DNA of 6,571 bases from Alphaproteobacteria bacterium (GTDB lineage Bacteria > Pseudomonadota > Alphaproteobacteria > Rhodobacterales > Rhodobacteraceae). The notes beneath the pieces were generated by a model that saw only the letters and a program-made list of their open reading frames with translations, was not told the DNA's origin and did not search any database. Both the position numbers and the translations under genes were made by a program. Location: positions 1 to 6,571 of the forward strand of contig JAUIBJ010000214.1 of the NCBI GenBank assembly GCA_030428025.1. Direction: 5' to 3'. Shown here in pieces: positions 1-6,540 of the stretch. The number at the start of each line of letters is the position of its first letter. Position 1 is the stretch's first letter.

Positions 1-22
1 CGGTCGCCCAAAGCGACGGGAG

Positions 23-35
23 GCCCCAGTGGGGC
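23..35. other. Small inverted repeat upstream of the GntR gene
   Basis: GCCCC-AGT-GGGGC forms a 5-bp stem with a 3-nt loop, 21 bases before the regulator start. It has no T-tract, so it is not a convincing terminator. It could be a structure in the regulator's leader or the end of an upstream unit outside the window. It does not resemble the palindrome found upstream of the transporter. In such GC-rich DNA a stem of this size may be chance. Confidence 0.2.
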
Positions 36-56
36 GGCATAGGAGACTGAGGCCAA

Positions 57-725
57 ATGCTGAAGCCAGTGCAAGCGGAAAACCTTGGCCAGTTGGCTTT
101 TGACCGGCTGGAGCATCTGATCCTCTCCGGCGAGGTGGAACCGGGCGACAAGCTTAGCGAGGCGGAACTGGCGCGCCAGCTTCGCATCAGCCGGGGCCCC
201 CTGCGCGAGGCGATCGGGCGGCTGGAGGGGCTGGGCCTGGTGACCCGCAAGGCGAACCAGCGCCCGCGTGTGACGTCGCTGTCCAAGGCGCAGCTGATAG
301 AGCTCTTCGTTTTCCGCGAGGCTGTGGAAGGCATGGCGGCGCGCTATGCCGCCCTCAACGCGAAACCGGCGGAGATCAAGCGCCTTCGCAGCCTTTTGGC
401 CTCGCACGAACAAGATCCCGACCTGCGCCAGGGCGTGGGCTATTTCCAGGGCAGCGGCAACACCGATTTCCATCTGCAGATTGCCATGGCCTCGCGAAAT
501 TCGCGCCTGCACGACTATCTCGCCGGGCCGATATATTCGATCCTTCGGCTCTACCGGCGGCGGCTGAGCGAGGTGTCCGGCAGGGCCACCGTGGCGCTGT
601 CGGAACATCAGGCGATCCTCGCGGCCATCGAGGCAAAGGAACCGGAGTTGGCCGAAGAGCGCATGCGCGCGCATATCGCCGCAAGCCGCGAGAACGTGCA
701 TAATTTCATGCAGGACCACCATTAG
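57..725 (+). CDS. GntR family transcriptional regulator, FadR subfamily (FCD domain)
   Basis: This is a 222-aa cytoplasmic DNA-binding regulator, a usual length for FadR-type GntR proteins. Residues ~10-73 form the winged helix-turn-helix: LSEAELARQL (33-42) leads into the recognition helix SRGPLREAI (45-53), close to the family's SRTPVREAL, then EGLGLV and a wing ending near V72. Residues ~77-215 form the all-helical FCD effector domain. Its metal/ligand positions appear as N135-x-x-F-H139, H184 (in SEH) and H206; many relatives have Asp at the first position. The ATG at 57 is chosen because GAGG (49-52) and AGGAG (41-45) lie upstream and the protein starts just before the wHTH. The gene points the same way as the ABC operon 330 bp downstream. 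It probably controls that operon in response to the transported solute or a catabolite; this is inferred from position. The effector and the sign of regulation are unknown. Confidence 0.93.
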   Translation: MLKPVQAENLGQLAFDRLEHLILSGEVEPGDKLSEAELARQLRISRGPLREAIGRLEGLGLVTRKANQRPRVTSLSKAQLIELFVFREAVEGMAARYAALNAKPAEIKRLRSLLASHEQDPDLRQGVGYFQGSGNTDFHLQIAMASRNSRLHDYLAGPIYSILRLYRRRLSEVSGRATVALSEHQAILAAIEAKEPELAEERMRAHIAASRENVHNFMQDHH

Positions 726-931
726 GGCGTTGCCCGAAGACCGGGCGCTCAGCCACTGGCGCCGGCGCTGCATGACGTCCGGGCTGAGTACGGGCTTAAC
801 ATCTATAACGTGTCTCGGGACGATGGCAGGACGCTGTGGCGGCCCGGCTGCCGCGACGGGATTTTCCAAGCCTTTCAGTGCAATCCGACCGACCGCCGCC
901 GGGGTGGGAGAGGTGGCCCCGGCAATCTGCC

Positions 932-945
932 ATCTGTTGACAGAT
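932..945. promoter_or_regulatory. Candidate GntR-family operator (palindrome)
   Basis: The sequence ATCTGT-TG-ACAGAT is a perfect inverted repeat with 6-bp arms and a 2-nt centre. It has the GT-N2-AC core common in operators of FadR-type GntR regulators. It lies 111 bp before the binding-protein start and fully covers a TTGACA hexamer (937-942), a position where a bound repressor would block RNA polymerase. The palindrome is seen directly. Assigning it to the adjacent regulator is inference. Confidence 0.45.
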
Positions 946-965
946 TACACCCAATCGGCAACAGT
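937..965 (+). promoter_or_regulatory. Possible promoter of the ABC transporter operon
   Basis: TTGACA at 937-942 is a perfect -35 consensus hexamer. At a 17-bp spacing the -10 position reads AACAGT (960-965), which matches only 3 of 6 TATAAT positions, so the pair is uneven. If used, transcription would start near 972 and leave a leader of about 85 nt before the ATG at 1056. A rival -10 is TACAAT (1024-1029), but no good -35 sits 16-18 bp upstream of it. Confidence 0.3.
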
Positions 966-1055
966 AAACGCAGATCCGGGATGACTCCGGGTGAGTGCCG
1001 GGTCGCCGCGGATGCGGACAGAATACAATAATCGAATCGAAACAGGGAAAATGAA

Positions 1056-2288
1056 ATGACTCAGTTCTCACGTCGCAGCCTACTCAGAATGACCGGTGCC
1101 GCTGCCACCGTGCTGGCCGCGCCGGCCGTCTTGACCCGTCGTGCCTGGGCCTCGGACGCCATCGAGGTGGGCTCCCTGCATGACAGCTCGGGAAGCCACA
1201 GCATTTATGGCAAGGAGATGAACGACGCCATCCAGCTTGCCGTGGAAGAAATCAACGCCGGCGGCGGCGTGATGGGCCGCCAGCTCAACCTCACCACGTT
1301 CGACACCGGATCGAACATGCAGAACTATGCGCAGTTCGCCCAGCGTCTGGTCACCTCTCAGAATGCCGATGTGGTCTTCGGCGGCGTCAGCAGCGCCTCG
1401 CGCGAGGTCATCCGGCCGATCTTCAATCGCTACAAGACGCTGTATTTCTACGATACCTTCTACGAAGGCGGTGTCTGCGACAAGAACACCTTCGTGATGG
1501 CCGAAACGCCCGCGCAGATGATCGGGCCGGCGCTCGAAAAGGTTGTCAAGGAAAACAACGTCAAGACGATCTACTCGATGTGGGCCGACTACAACTACGG
1601 CCATATCTGCTCGACCTGGCTGGAAAAATTCGCCCAGGAACTCGGCGCAACAGTGGTTGCCAAGGAATTCTTCCCGCTCGATGTGACCGATTTCTCGGCC
1701 ACCATCACCAAGATCCAGAACGAAAGCCCCGATCTGGTGGTCTCCGGGCTGGTGGGCGGCAACCATATCGGTTTCTACCGGCAGTGGCCGGCCGCCGGCA
1801 TGCTGGGTCAGATCCCGCTGCACTGCAACGTATTCGGCCCGTGGGAAAAGAACCTGCTGCAAGCCGAGGAGATCGAGGGACTGACCGCGTCCTACCACTA
1901 CTTCCAGGGCATCGACACGCCCGCCAACGAGGCGTTCCTGAAGAAGTGGGCCGCCAAGTTCGGCGAAGACCATGACGAGATCGGCACCCTGGCCGTTTGC
2001 AGCTACAACGCGATCAACATCTGGAAAAAGGCGGTCGAGCAGGCCGAAACGCTGGATCGTGACGCGCTCGTCGAGGCTCTTGAAACCGGCATCAGCTTCG
2101 ATGGACCGGGTGGAACCATGCAGGTCGACCCGCAAACCCATCATGCCATCATGTCGACCGTGGTCGCGGAAGTTCGCGACGGGAAATTCGAGATCATCCA
2201 GCGCAATGAAGACGTCAAACCGCTGGACACCTCGGCGGTGTGCGACCTGATCGCCAATCCGAACCAGTCGACTCAGTATCAGCCGTAA
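1056..2288 (+). CDS. Periplasmic substrate-binding protein of a urea/amide-type (HAAT family) ABC importer
   Basis: This 410-aa protein is exported and captures the solute for the transporter encoded just downstream. The N-terminus carries a twin-arginine signal (S5-R6-R7-S8-L9-L10-R11), a hydrophobic Ala-rich stretch (13-26), and probable cleavage after A30-W31-A32. The mature part has the Peripla_BP_5/type I fold typical of UrtA, AmiC and FmdD: EVGSLHDSSG (37-46), AVEEINAGGGVMGR (62-75), SSASRE (112-117) and YDTFYEG (132-138). UrtA has YPVQYEG and AmiC YPTPYEG at the last site. There are several cysteines (including C141 and C185) that might pair in the periplasm. The ATG at 1056 follows AGGGA (1044-1048) with a 7-nt spacer; an out-of-frame ATG at 1051 meets a stop after two codons. 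Urea is possible, but the pocket differs and no urease is nearby, so no symbol is given. A branched-chain amino acid binder is less likely. Confidence 0.9.
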   Translation: MTQFSRRSLLRMTGAAATVLAAPAVLTRRAWASDAIEVGSLHDSSGSHSIYGKEMNDAIQLAVEEINAGGGVMGRQLNLTTFDTGSNMQNYAQFAQRLVTSQNADVVFGGVSSASREVIRPIFNRYKTLYFYDTFYEGGVCDKNTFVMAETPAQMIGPALEKVVKENNVKTIYSMWADYNYGHICSTWLEKFAQELGATVVAKEFFPLDVTDFSATITKIQNESPDLVVSGLVGGNHIGFYRQWPAAGMLGQIPLHCNVFGPWEKNLLQAEEIEGLTASYHYFQGIDTPANEAFLKKWAAKFGEDHDEIGTLAVCSYNAINIWKKAVEQAETLDRDALVEALETGISFDGPGGTMQVDPQTHHAIMSTVVAEVRDGKFEIIQRNEDVKPLDTSAVCDLIANPNQSTQYQP

Positions 2289-2302
2289 CAAGTGACAAGT
2301 GA

Positions 2303-2328
2303 CCGGCCCGCACCACGCTGCGGGCCGG
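2303..2328 (+). promoter_or_regulatory. Intra-operon hairpin after the binding-protein gene
   Basis: CCGGCCCGCA (2303-2312) and TGCGGGCCGG (2319-2328) are perfect inverse complements, giving a 10-bp, very GC-rich stem with a 6-nt loop 14 bases after the binding-protein stop. No T-tract follows, so it is unlikely to be a full intrinsic terminator. In ABC operons such as malE-malF, a structure here protects the upstream mRNA from 3' exonucleases, giving more binding protein than membrane subunits. The same role is inferred here. Confidence 0.65.
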
Positions 2329-2355
2329 ACGAACCGGCAGGGGGACAACCGGATA

Positions 2356-3213
2356 ATGGCGATTGCGCTCGTTCAGATATTGAACACCATCGCCAGCCTC
2401 GCACTGATCAGCGTGGGGCTGGCGATTATCTTCGGCATGATGAAGGTGATGAATTTCGCCCATGGCGAATTGCTCATGCTCGGGGCCTACAGCGTCCAGA
2501 CCGCCTATTCCAACGGCGTGAACCTCTGGATCGCGATGTTCGTCATCGCACCGATATTCGTAGGCATCGTGGGCATTCTTATCGAACTGCTGGTGATACG
2601 GCATCTCTACGGCCGGATGATGGACACGCTACTGGCCACATGGGGCATATCGCTGTTCATCACCGGGCTGATCACCATGATCTTCGGTAATGTGACCCAG
2701 GGAATCTCGACCCCGCTGGGCTTTTACGAAATTGGCGGCATCCGCGACAGCGCCTACAAGTTCCTCATCATTGGTGTGACCGTGGTTCTTTTCGCCGGCA
2801 TATGGATCGTGCTGAAGAAGACGCGCATGGGCCTCATCGCCCGTGCGACGATGAACAATCCTGGCCAGGTGTCGGTGCTGGGGGTCAACCCCCGCGTGGT
2901 CTATACCGTGACCTTCGCCGCCGGTGCCGCCATCAGCGGGCTGGCGGGCGCGGTGCTCGCCCCGGTGACGGGCGTGGTGCCGACCATGGGCGCGGCCTAT
3001 ATCGGAAAGGCCTTCATCACCGTGATCTGCGGCGGCGACGCGATCTTTGCCGGCACCGCCATCGCCTCGGTGCTGTTCGGCTCGATCAACCAGGTCACCA
3101 CCATCGTCTCGACGGCGGAATTCGGCGAGGTCGCGCTGCTGATCGGCGCCCTGCTGATGCTGCGGGTGCTGCCCAAGGGCATTTCCAGCCTGGTTTCCAA
3201 CAGGGCGGTGTGA
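2356..3213 (+). CDS. ABC transporter permease, LivH/UrtB type
   Basis: This 285-aa inner-membrane subunit is one of two that form the translocation channel. It is almost wholly hydrophobic, with about eight or more membrane segments. Family motifs are GLAIIFGMMKVMNFAHGE (21-38), LMLGAY (40-45) and LLATWGISLF (92-101). The cytoplasmic EAA-like loop that contacts an ATPase lies around T156-R180 (TRMGLIARAT...VLGVNPR). The ATG at 2356 is preferred over an in-frame GTG at 2299 for three reasons. A G-rich ribosome site (around 2339-2344) precedes 2356. The extra 19 residues would be charged and unlike the family's N-terminus. They would also be encoded by the hairpin. The downstream permease starts 2 nt after the stop, implying translational coupling. 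The sequence is closest to UrtB/LivH; it lacks the long periplasmic N-terminal extension seen in many UrtB proteins. Confidence 0.92.
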   Translation: MAIALVQILNTIASLALISVGLAIIFGMMKVMNFAHGELLMLGAYSVQTAYSNGVNLWIAMFVIAPIFVGIVGILIELLVIRHLYGRMMDTLLATWGISLFITGLITMIFGNVTQGISTPLGFYEIGGIRDSAYKFLIIGVTVVLFAGIWIVLKKTRMGLIARATMNNPGQVSVLGVNPRVVYTVTFAAGAAISGLAGAVLAPVTGVVPTMGAAYIGKAFITVICGGDAIFAGTAIASVLFGSINQVTTIVSTAEFGEVALLIGALLMLRVLPKGISSLVSNRAV

Positions 3214-3215
3214 GC

Positions 3216-4232
3216 ATGAACAGATCCCTGACCATCCAGCTTGGCCTCGTGGCCATCGTCGGCGGACTTCTCGTTCTCATCCTGCCTTCGTATCTGGGCA
3301 TCGACCGGGTGCTTCAGCTGACGCTCAACTTCGCCTTTTCGGTGCTCGCGCTCAGCCTCGCCTTTCTTTGGGGCTATGCCGGCGTCTTCAGCTTCGGGCA
3401 GGCGGCATTCTTCGGCGTGGGGGCCTATGCCTATGCCGCGGCGGCGATCAATTTCGGCGACAGCACCTGGGCCGTCCCGATCGCGATTCTCACGCCGGTG
3501 CTGCTGTCTGTGCTGCTGGGCTATTTCATGTTCTATGCCCGGCTCACCTCGATCTATGTGGCGGTTATCACGTTGGTTGTGACCCTCATCATCTACAAGT
3601 TCATGGGCCAGACCGCCAAGCCCAGCTACATGATCGGCAACGCCTCGCTGGGCGGCTATAACGGCATCCCTGCGATCCCGCCGCTCAACGTGCCGGGCCG
3701 GATCGACCTCTGGGCCGGACCGGTGGAGATGTTCCGCATCGCCGGTGGCGTGCTGTTGGCGGTCTATATCGGGCTCCGGCTGCTTCTGGTGTCGCGGCTG
3801 GGCCGGGTGCTGGTTGGCATGCGCGAAAACGAACTGCGGATGGAGTTGATGGGCTTTGACACACGTCTGCTGAAGGTCGTGGCCTTCGCCATCAGCGCGG
3901 CGATCGCCGGGCTGGGCGGTGTGCTCTTCGCCAACTGGAACGCCTTTATCGACCCGCATGTGTTCAACCTGGCCTTCGCCGCGCAGCCGATCATCTGGGT
4001 GATCATCGGCGGGCTAGGCACGCTCACGGGTCCGATCCTGGGCACGGTGGTGCTCTCGACCCTGTCGCTGGAGCTGGGAACGCAGAAGATGCTGGACGTG
4101 AACCTGGTGCTAGGCGCGATCTTCACCATCTTCGTCCTGCTGGTGCCGCAGGGCATTATCCCCAGCATCCGCGCCTTCCTAGAGAACCGCCGCGCCGGCG
4201 CAGCCAACAAGCCAGGAGTGGCGCATGAGTGA
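3216..4232 (+). CDS. ABC transporter permease, LivM/UrtC type
   Basis: This 338-aa inner-membrane protein is the second channel subunit. It has an N-terminal hydrophobic segment (about 9-28) and then WGYAGVFSFGQAAFFGVGAY (52-71), the LivM/UrtC signature region. The EAA-like coupling loop lies around 194-215 (GMRENELRMELMGF), and GGLGTLTGPILG is near 265-277. The ATG at 3216 is two bases after the preceding permease stop, with GG-rich sequence before it. The frame is open far upstream inside the previous gene, but that part is a hydrophilic Arg/Asp-rich shadow and is not used. The C-terminus is hydrophilic (ENRRAGAANK...) and its last 8 nt overlap the next start. It is expected to pair with the LivH-type subunit as a heterodimer. 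Urea/amide versus amino-acid specificity cannot be read from this subunit. Confidence 0.92.
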   Translation: MNRSLTIQLGLVAIVGGLLVLILPSYLGIDRVLQLTLNFAFSVLALSLAFLWGYAGVFSFGQAAFFGVGAYAYAAAAINFGDSTWAVPIAILTPVLLSVLLGYFMFYARLTSIYVAVITLVVTLIIYKFMGQTAKPSYMIGNASLGGYNGIPAIPPLNVPGRIDLWAGPVEMFRIAGGVLLAVYIGLRLLLVSRLGRVLVGMRENELRMELMGFDTRLLKVVAFAISAAIAGLGGVLFANWNAFIDPHVFNLAFAAQPIIWVIIGGLGTLTGPILGTVVLSTLSLELGTQKMLDVNLVLGAIFTIFVLLVPQGIIPSIRAFLENRRAGAANKPGVAHE

Positions 4233-4959
4233 GACGGCCACCCCCATCATCTCGACCCGCAACATCGGCAAGCATTTCGGGGGGGTCAAGGCGCTCGAGG
4301 GGATCGATTTCGACCTGGCCGAGGGCGAATTGCGGTGCCTGATCGGGCCGAATGGCGCGGGCAAGAGCACCTTCTTCCGCTGCCTGACCAAGCAGTACAA
4401 GCCCAGCACGGGCGAGATATTCTTTCGCGGCCGCAATGTGAGCCGGCTTAAGACGCACGAAATCGCCCGGCTGGGCATCGGCATCAAGACCCAGGTGCCC
4501 AACGTGTTCGACGGGCTCACCGTCTACGAAAACCTGCATCTGGCCGCCAATGCTCGCATGTATGGCGCCGCCGCGGACGAGGCCTGCGACGCGGCGATCG
4601 AGAGGATGGCGCTGCAGCGCATCGTCGATGAACGGCTCGACCGGCTATCGCACGGGCAGCGGCAATGGGTCGAACTGGCGATGATCATCACCAGCCGTCC
4701 GGTCCTCATCCTTCTGGATGAACCGACCGCCGGGATGACCGGTGAGGAGGTGGCGAAGACGGCGGAACTCATTCACGAGATCAACAGGGACACGTCGCTG
4801 ATCGTCGTCGAGCATGACATGAACTTCGTCCGCGCCATCGCGCGCAAGGTTACGGTGTTTCACCAGGGCCGCATCTTCGCCGAGGAATCGGCCGAGGAGA
4901 TCATGCACGACCCGAAGATCGGCGAAATCTATCTGGGCAAGAGGAAAAAGGTTCAATGA
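4225..4959 (+). CDS. urtD: ABC transporter ATP-binding protein, UrtD/LivG type
   Basis: This 244-aa cytoplasmic ATPase is one of two that drive import. All nucleotide-binding elements are present: Walker A GPNGAGKS (41-48), Q-loop Q90 (KTQVPNVF), ABC signature LSHGQRQW (141-148), Walker B VLILLDEP (160-167), D-loop region TAGMT (168-172) and H-loop H197 (VVEHDM). His in place of the second Gly of LSGGQ, followed by a QxQW run, is characteristic of UrtD proteins, which have LSHGQKQW. TVYENLHLA (100-107) also fits. The gene overlaps the upstream permease by 8 nt, with AGGAG (4214-4218) six bases before the ATG. It overlaps the next ATPase by 4 nt (ATGA). The symbol is by family resemblance; the true substrate may not be urea. 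LivG is the main alternative. Confidence 0.92.
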   Translation: MSETATPIISTRNIGKHFGGVKALEGIDFDLAEGELRCLIGPNGAGKSTFFRCLTKQYKPSTGEIFFRGRNVSRLKTHEIARLGIGIKTQVPNVFDGLTVYENLHLAANARMYGAAADEACDAAIERMALQRIVDERLDRLSHGQRQWVELAMIITSRPVLILLDEPTAGMTGEEVAKTAELIHEINRDTSLIVVEHDMNFVRAIARKVTVFHQGRIFAEESAEEIMHDPKIGEIYLGKRKKVQ

Positions 4960-5669
4960 GCCTTCTGGCTATCGAAAGGCTGCACGCCGGATACGGCCGG
5001 ATTCCGATCCTGCAGGGGATCGACATGTCGGTCGAAAAGGGCAGCTTCACCGGCGTGCTCGGCCACAACGGAATGGGCAAGACGACCCTGATGCGCACGA
5101 TCATGGGCCAGATCACGCCCACGGCGGGACGCATCGTGCTGGGCGGGCAGGACATCACCCGCCTGTCGACCCATGGCCGGGCCGCGCTGGGGCTGGCCTA
5201 TGTGCCGCAGGGGCGCGAGATCTTCTCCAGCCTGACGGTGGAGGAAAACCTGCAGATGGGGCTTCTGGGCAAACGCGACCGCGCCGAACAGCGCGCCACG
5301 CTGGAGCGCATCCTCGAAGAGCTTCCCCGGCTCAAGCCCATCCTCACCCGCAGCGGCGGGGTTCTCTCGGGCGGCGAGCAGCAGATCCTTGCCATCGCCC
5401 GCAGCCTCTGCACCGAGCCGTCGCTCCTCATTCTCGACGAGCCGACCGAGGGCATCCAGCCCTCGATCATCGACGAGATCATCGACATCCTGCACGGGCT
5501 GCGGGAAAGCCGCGCGCTGACCGTGCTACTGGTGGAACAGAAGCTCGACTTCATCGAGGCGCTGGCCGACGGCACCTTCGTCATTCAGCGCGGGGTGATC
5601 ACCGGCACCCTGACCCCGGCCGAGATGAGCGACCCGGAAACCGTGCGGGAATTCGTCGGGATCAGCTGA
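4956..5669 (+). CDS. urtE: ABC transporter ATP-binding protein, UrtE/LivF type
   Basis: This 237-aa cytoplasmic ATPase is the partner of the UrtD-type subunit. It has Walker A GHNGMGKT (36-43), Q-loop Q85 in AYVPQGREIF (81-90), TVEENL (94-99), signature LSGGEQQ (137-143), Walker B LLILDEP (157-163) and then TEGIQPSII (164-172), a run characteristic of UrtE. The switch position reads VEQ (Q195) instead of His, as is usual in LivF/UrtE proteins, so this is not a defect. The start lies inside ATGA, overlapping the previous stop, with GAGGA just upstream. It is the last gene of the operon. The 45 bases to the convergent lyase gene contain an imperfect 12-bp palindrome (5692-5703) but no hairpin with a T-tract, so no terminator can be named. 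LivF is the alternative name. Confidence 0.92.
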   Translation: MSLLAIERLHAGYGRIPILQGIDMSVEKGSFTGVLGHNGMGKTTLMRTIMGQITPTAGRIVLGGQDITRLSTHGRAALGLAYVPQGREIFSSLTVEENLQMGLLGKRDRAEQRATLERILEELPRLKPILTRSGGVLSGGEQQILAIARSLCTEPSLLILDEPTEGIQPSIIDEIIDILHGLRESRALTVLLVEQKLDFIEALADGTFVIQRGVITGTLTPAEMSDPETVREFVGIS

Positions 5670-5714
5670 CGACTCGTGGGAAGAACTTGGCTCCGGGCCT
5701 GGACGTTCGACGGT

Positions 5715-6533
5715 TCAACCTTGCGTCTCGTTGTTCAGCATCGATTCGATTTCAGCGGCGGTCGCGGCCTCCTTTAGGATCGTGAAATCGCCTTTTTCCA
5801 GAATTGCCCTTGTGCCTTCGATGATGATCTTCTGCGTGACGCGTGCGAGCCCTCCGCCGATCGAAATCCGGGCGGCGCCAAGCGCTCCTATCTCCTTCGC
5901 CGTCAGGTCGCGCATATCGCCTGCTGCAAGAACGTTGACAGGTACACCTGTGGCGGCCAATGCACGGGTCGTTTCCGCATCGACGAGCGGCGCGTAGAGC
6001 ACATCGGCACCCGCTTCGGCGAAAGCCTGGCAACGGCGCAGCGCTTCGGTCTGATCATAGTTGCGGAGCAGCCAGCCATCAGCGCGTGCCGTCAGCAGAA
6101 TGCCCGCAGCACGGGCGGCCGCGACTGCCGCTACTATCCTTTCCAGAGCGAGGTCAAAGGGATAGGGTTTCTTGGTCGGCATTGCGGTATCTTCGATAGA
6201 AACGCCGGCAAGACCGGCCTCGGCCGCCATGCGCACAGTCTCGGCCACAGTCGCGGGGCTGTCTCCAAATCCATTCTCAAAATCACCGTTTACCGGGACA
6301 TCAACCGCAGCGCAGAGATCAGCAGCATGCTGCAGGGCAACGTCTCGCGCGACCTGTCCGCCATCGATCAATCCCAGAGTGAAACCGTGCCCGGAAGATG
6401 TTGTCGCCAAAGCCTTGGCACCCAACCGAGCCATAATCTTTGCGGACCCGATGTCCCACGGGTTAGGCATCACGACCGGAGTGCCACGAACGTGCAGGGC
6501 AAGGAAACGCTCGGTAACTTCCTTTCGGCTCAT
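5715..6533 (-). CDS. Isocitrate lyase/phosphoenolpyruvate mutase superfamily protein
   Basis: This 272-aa soluble protein has the PEP_mutase-type alpha/beta barrel. Members make or break C-C or C-P bonds of alpha-keto or carboxylic acids using Mg2+. Visible motifs are PNPWDIGSA (23-31), TTSSGHGF (44-51) at the substrate-loop serine region, and D57. NGDFENGFGDSP (82-93) supplies the metal-binding acidic residues. SIEDT (112-116) and TARADGWL (148-155) follow. The KKCGH-type catalytic loop of true isocitrate and methylisocitrate lyases is absent: the region after SIEDT reads AMPTKKPYP, with no cysteine. It is therefore neither of those enzymes by motif. Related activities such as oxaloacetate or other acyl-pyruvate hydrolysis, or a different lyase, remain possible. 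The ATG is supported by GAGGGGG seven bases upstream on the same strand. The gene converges on the ABC operon, so it is a separate transcript; a functional link is only suggested by adjacency. Confidence 0.9.
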   Translation of the reverse strand: MSRKEVTERFLALHVRGTPVVMPNPWDIGSAKIMARLGAKALATTSSGHGFTLGLIDGGQVARDVALQHAADLCAAVDVPVNGDFENGFGDSPATVAETVRMAAEAGLAGVSIEDTAMPTKKPYPFDLALERIVAAVAAARAAGILLTARADGWLLRNYDQTEALRRCQAFAEAGADVLYAPLVDAETTRALAATGVPVNVLAAGDMRDLTAKEIGALGAARISIGGGLARVTQKIIIEGTRAILEKGDFTILKEAATAAEIESMLNNETQG

Positions 6534-6540
6534 GCAACGG

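Larger units (their letters stand above)
726..1055. other. Intergenic control region between regulator and ABC operon
   Basis: This 330-bp gap has no convincing gene. Just after the regulator stop are two overlapping weak hairpins, GGGC-gtt-GCCC (725-735) and GCCCG-aagac-CGGGC (732-746), without a T-tract. A second weak candidate is GCGGC-ccggct-GCCGC (839-854), followed by TTTT at 862-865. Either could end the regulator transcript, but neither is strong. The right half holds the palindrome/TTGACA element at 932-945, a GC-rich leader with a small stem (CCGC-ggat-GCGG, 1006-1017), and a TACAAT hexamer at 1024-1029 that could be an alternative -10. The frame stays open across much of the region, but the predicted peptides are Arg/Pro/Gly-rich and have no good start or ribosome site. 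Confidence 0.6.

Noticed and set aside
730..984. An 84-codon open frame in the intergenic region on the plus strand.
   Set aside because: It starts with TTG with no ribosome site, overlaps the operator/promoter element, and has low-complexity composition with no recognisable motif.
726..1031. The reading frame of the regulator stays open after its TAG stop to a TAA at 1029-1031, with a GTG-started stretch from 810; this could be a readthrough extension or gene remnant.
   Set aside because: The regulator is full length at the TAG. The downstream translation is Arg/Gly/Pro-rich with no recognisable domain or ribosome site, and long open frames are expected in GC-rich DNA. The region is better explained as control DNA.
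1080..2348. A 422-codon open frame on the minus strand opposite the binding-protein gene.
   Set aside because: It is an antisense shadow of a clear Tat-exported binding protein. Its translation is rich in Asp, Arg, Gly and His with no recognisable domain, as expected from the reverse of GC-ending codons.
2299..2355. An in-frame GTG start that would extend the first permease by 19 residues.
   Set aside because: The extension is hydrophilic, is encoded by the hairpin, and has no ribosome site; the ATG at 2356 gives a normal LivH-type N-terminus.
2997..3959. A 320-codon minus-strand frame across the two permease genes.
   Set aside because: It spans the junction of two real genes, is highly charged, and shows no family motif; it is an antisense artefact of GC-rich coding DNA.
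5670..5714. Possible bidirectional terminator between the convergent ABC operon and lyase gene.
   Set aside because: Only an imperfect loop-less palindrome (TCCGGGCCTGGA, 5692-5703) and a short GGTTCAACC at the lyase stop are present, without a stem-loop plus T-tract.
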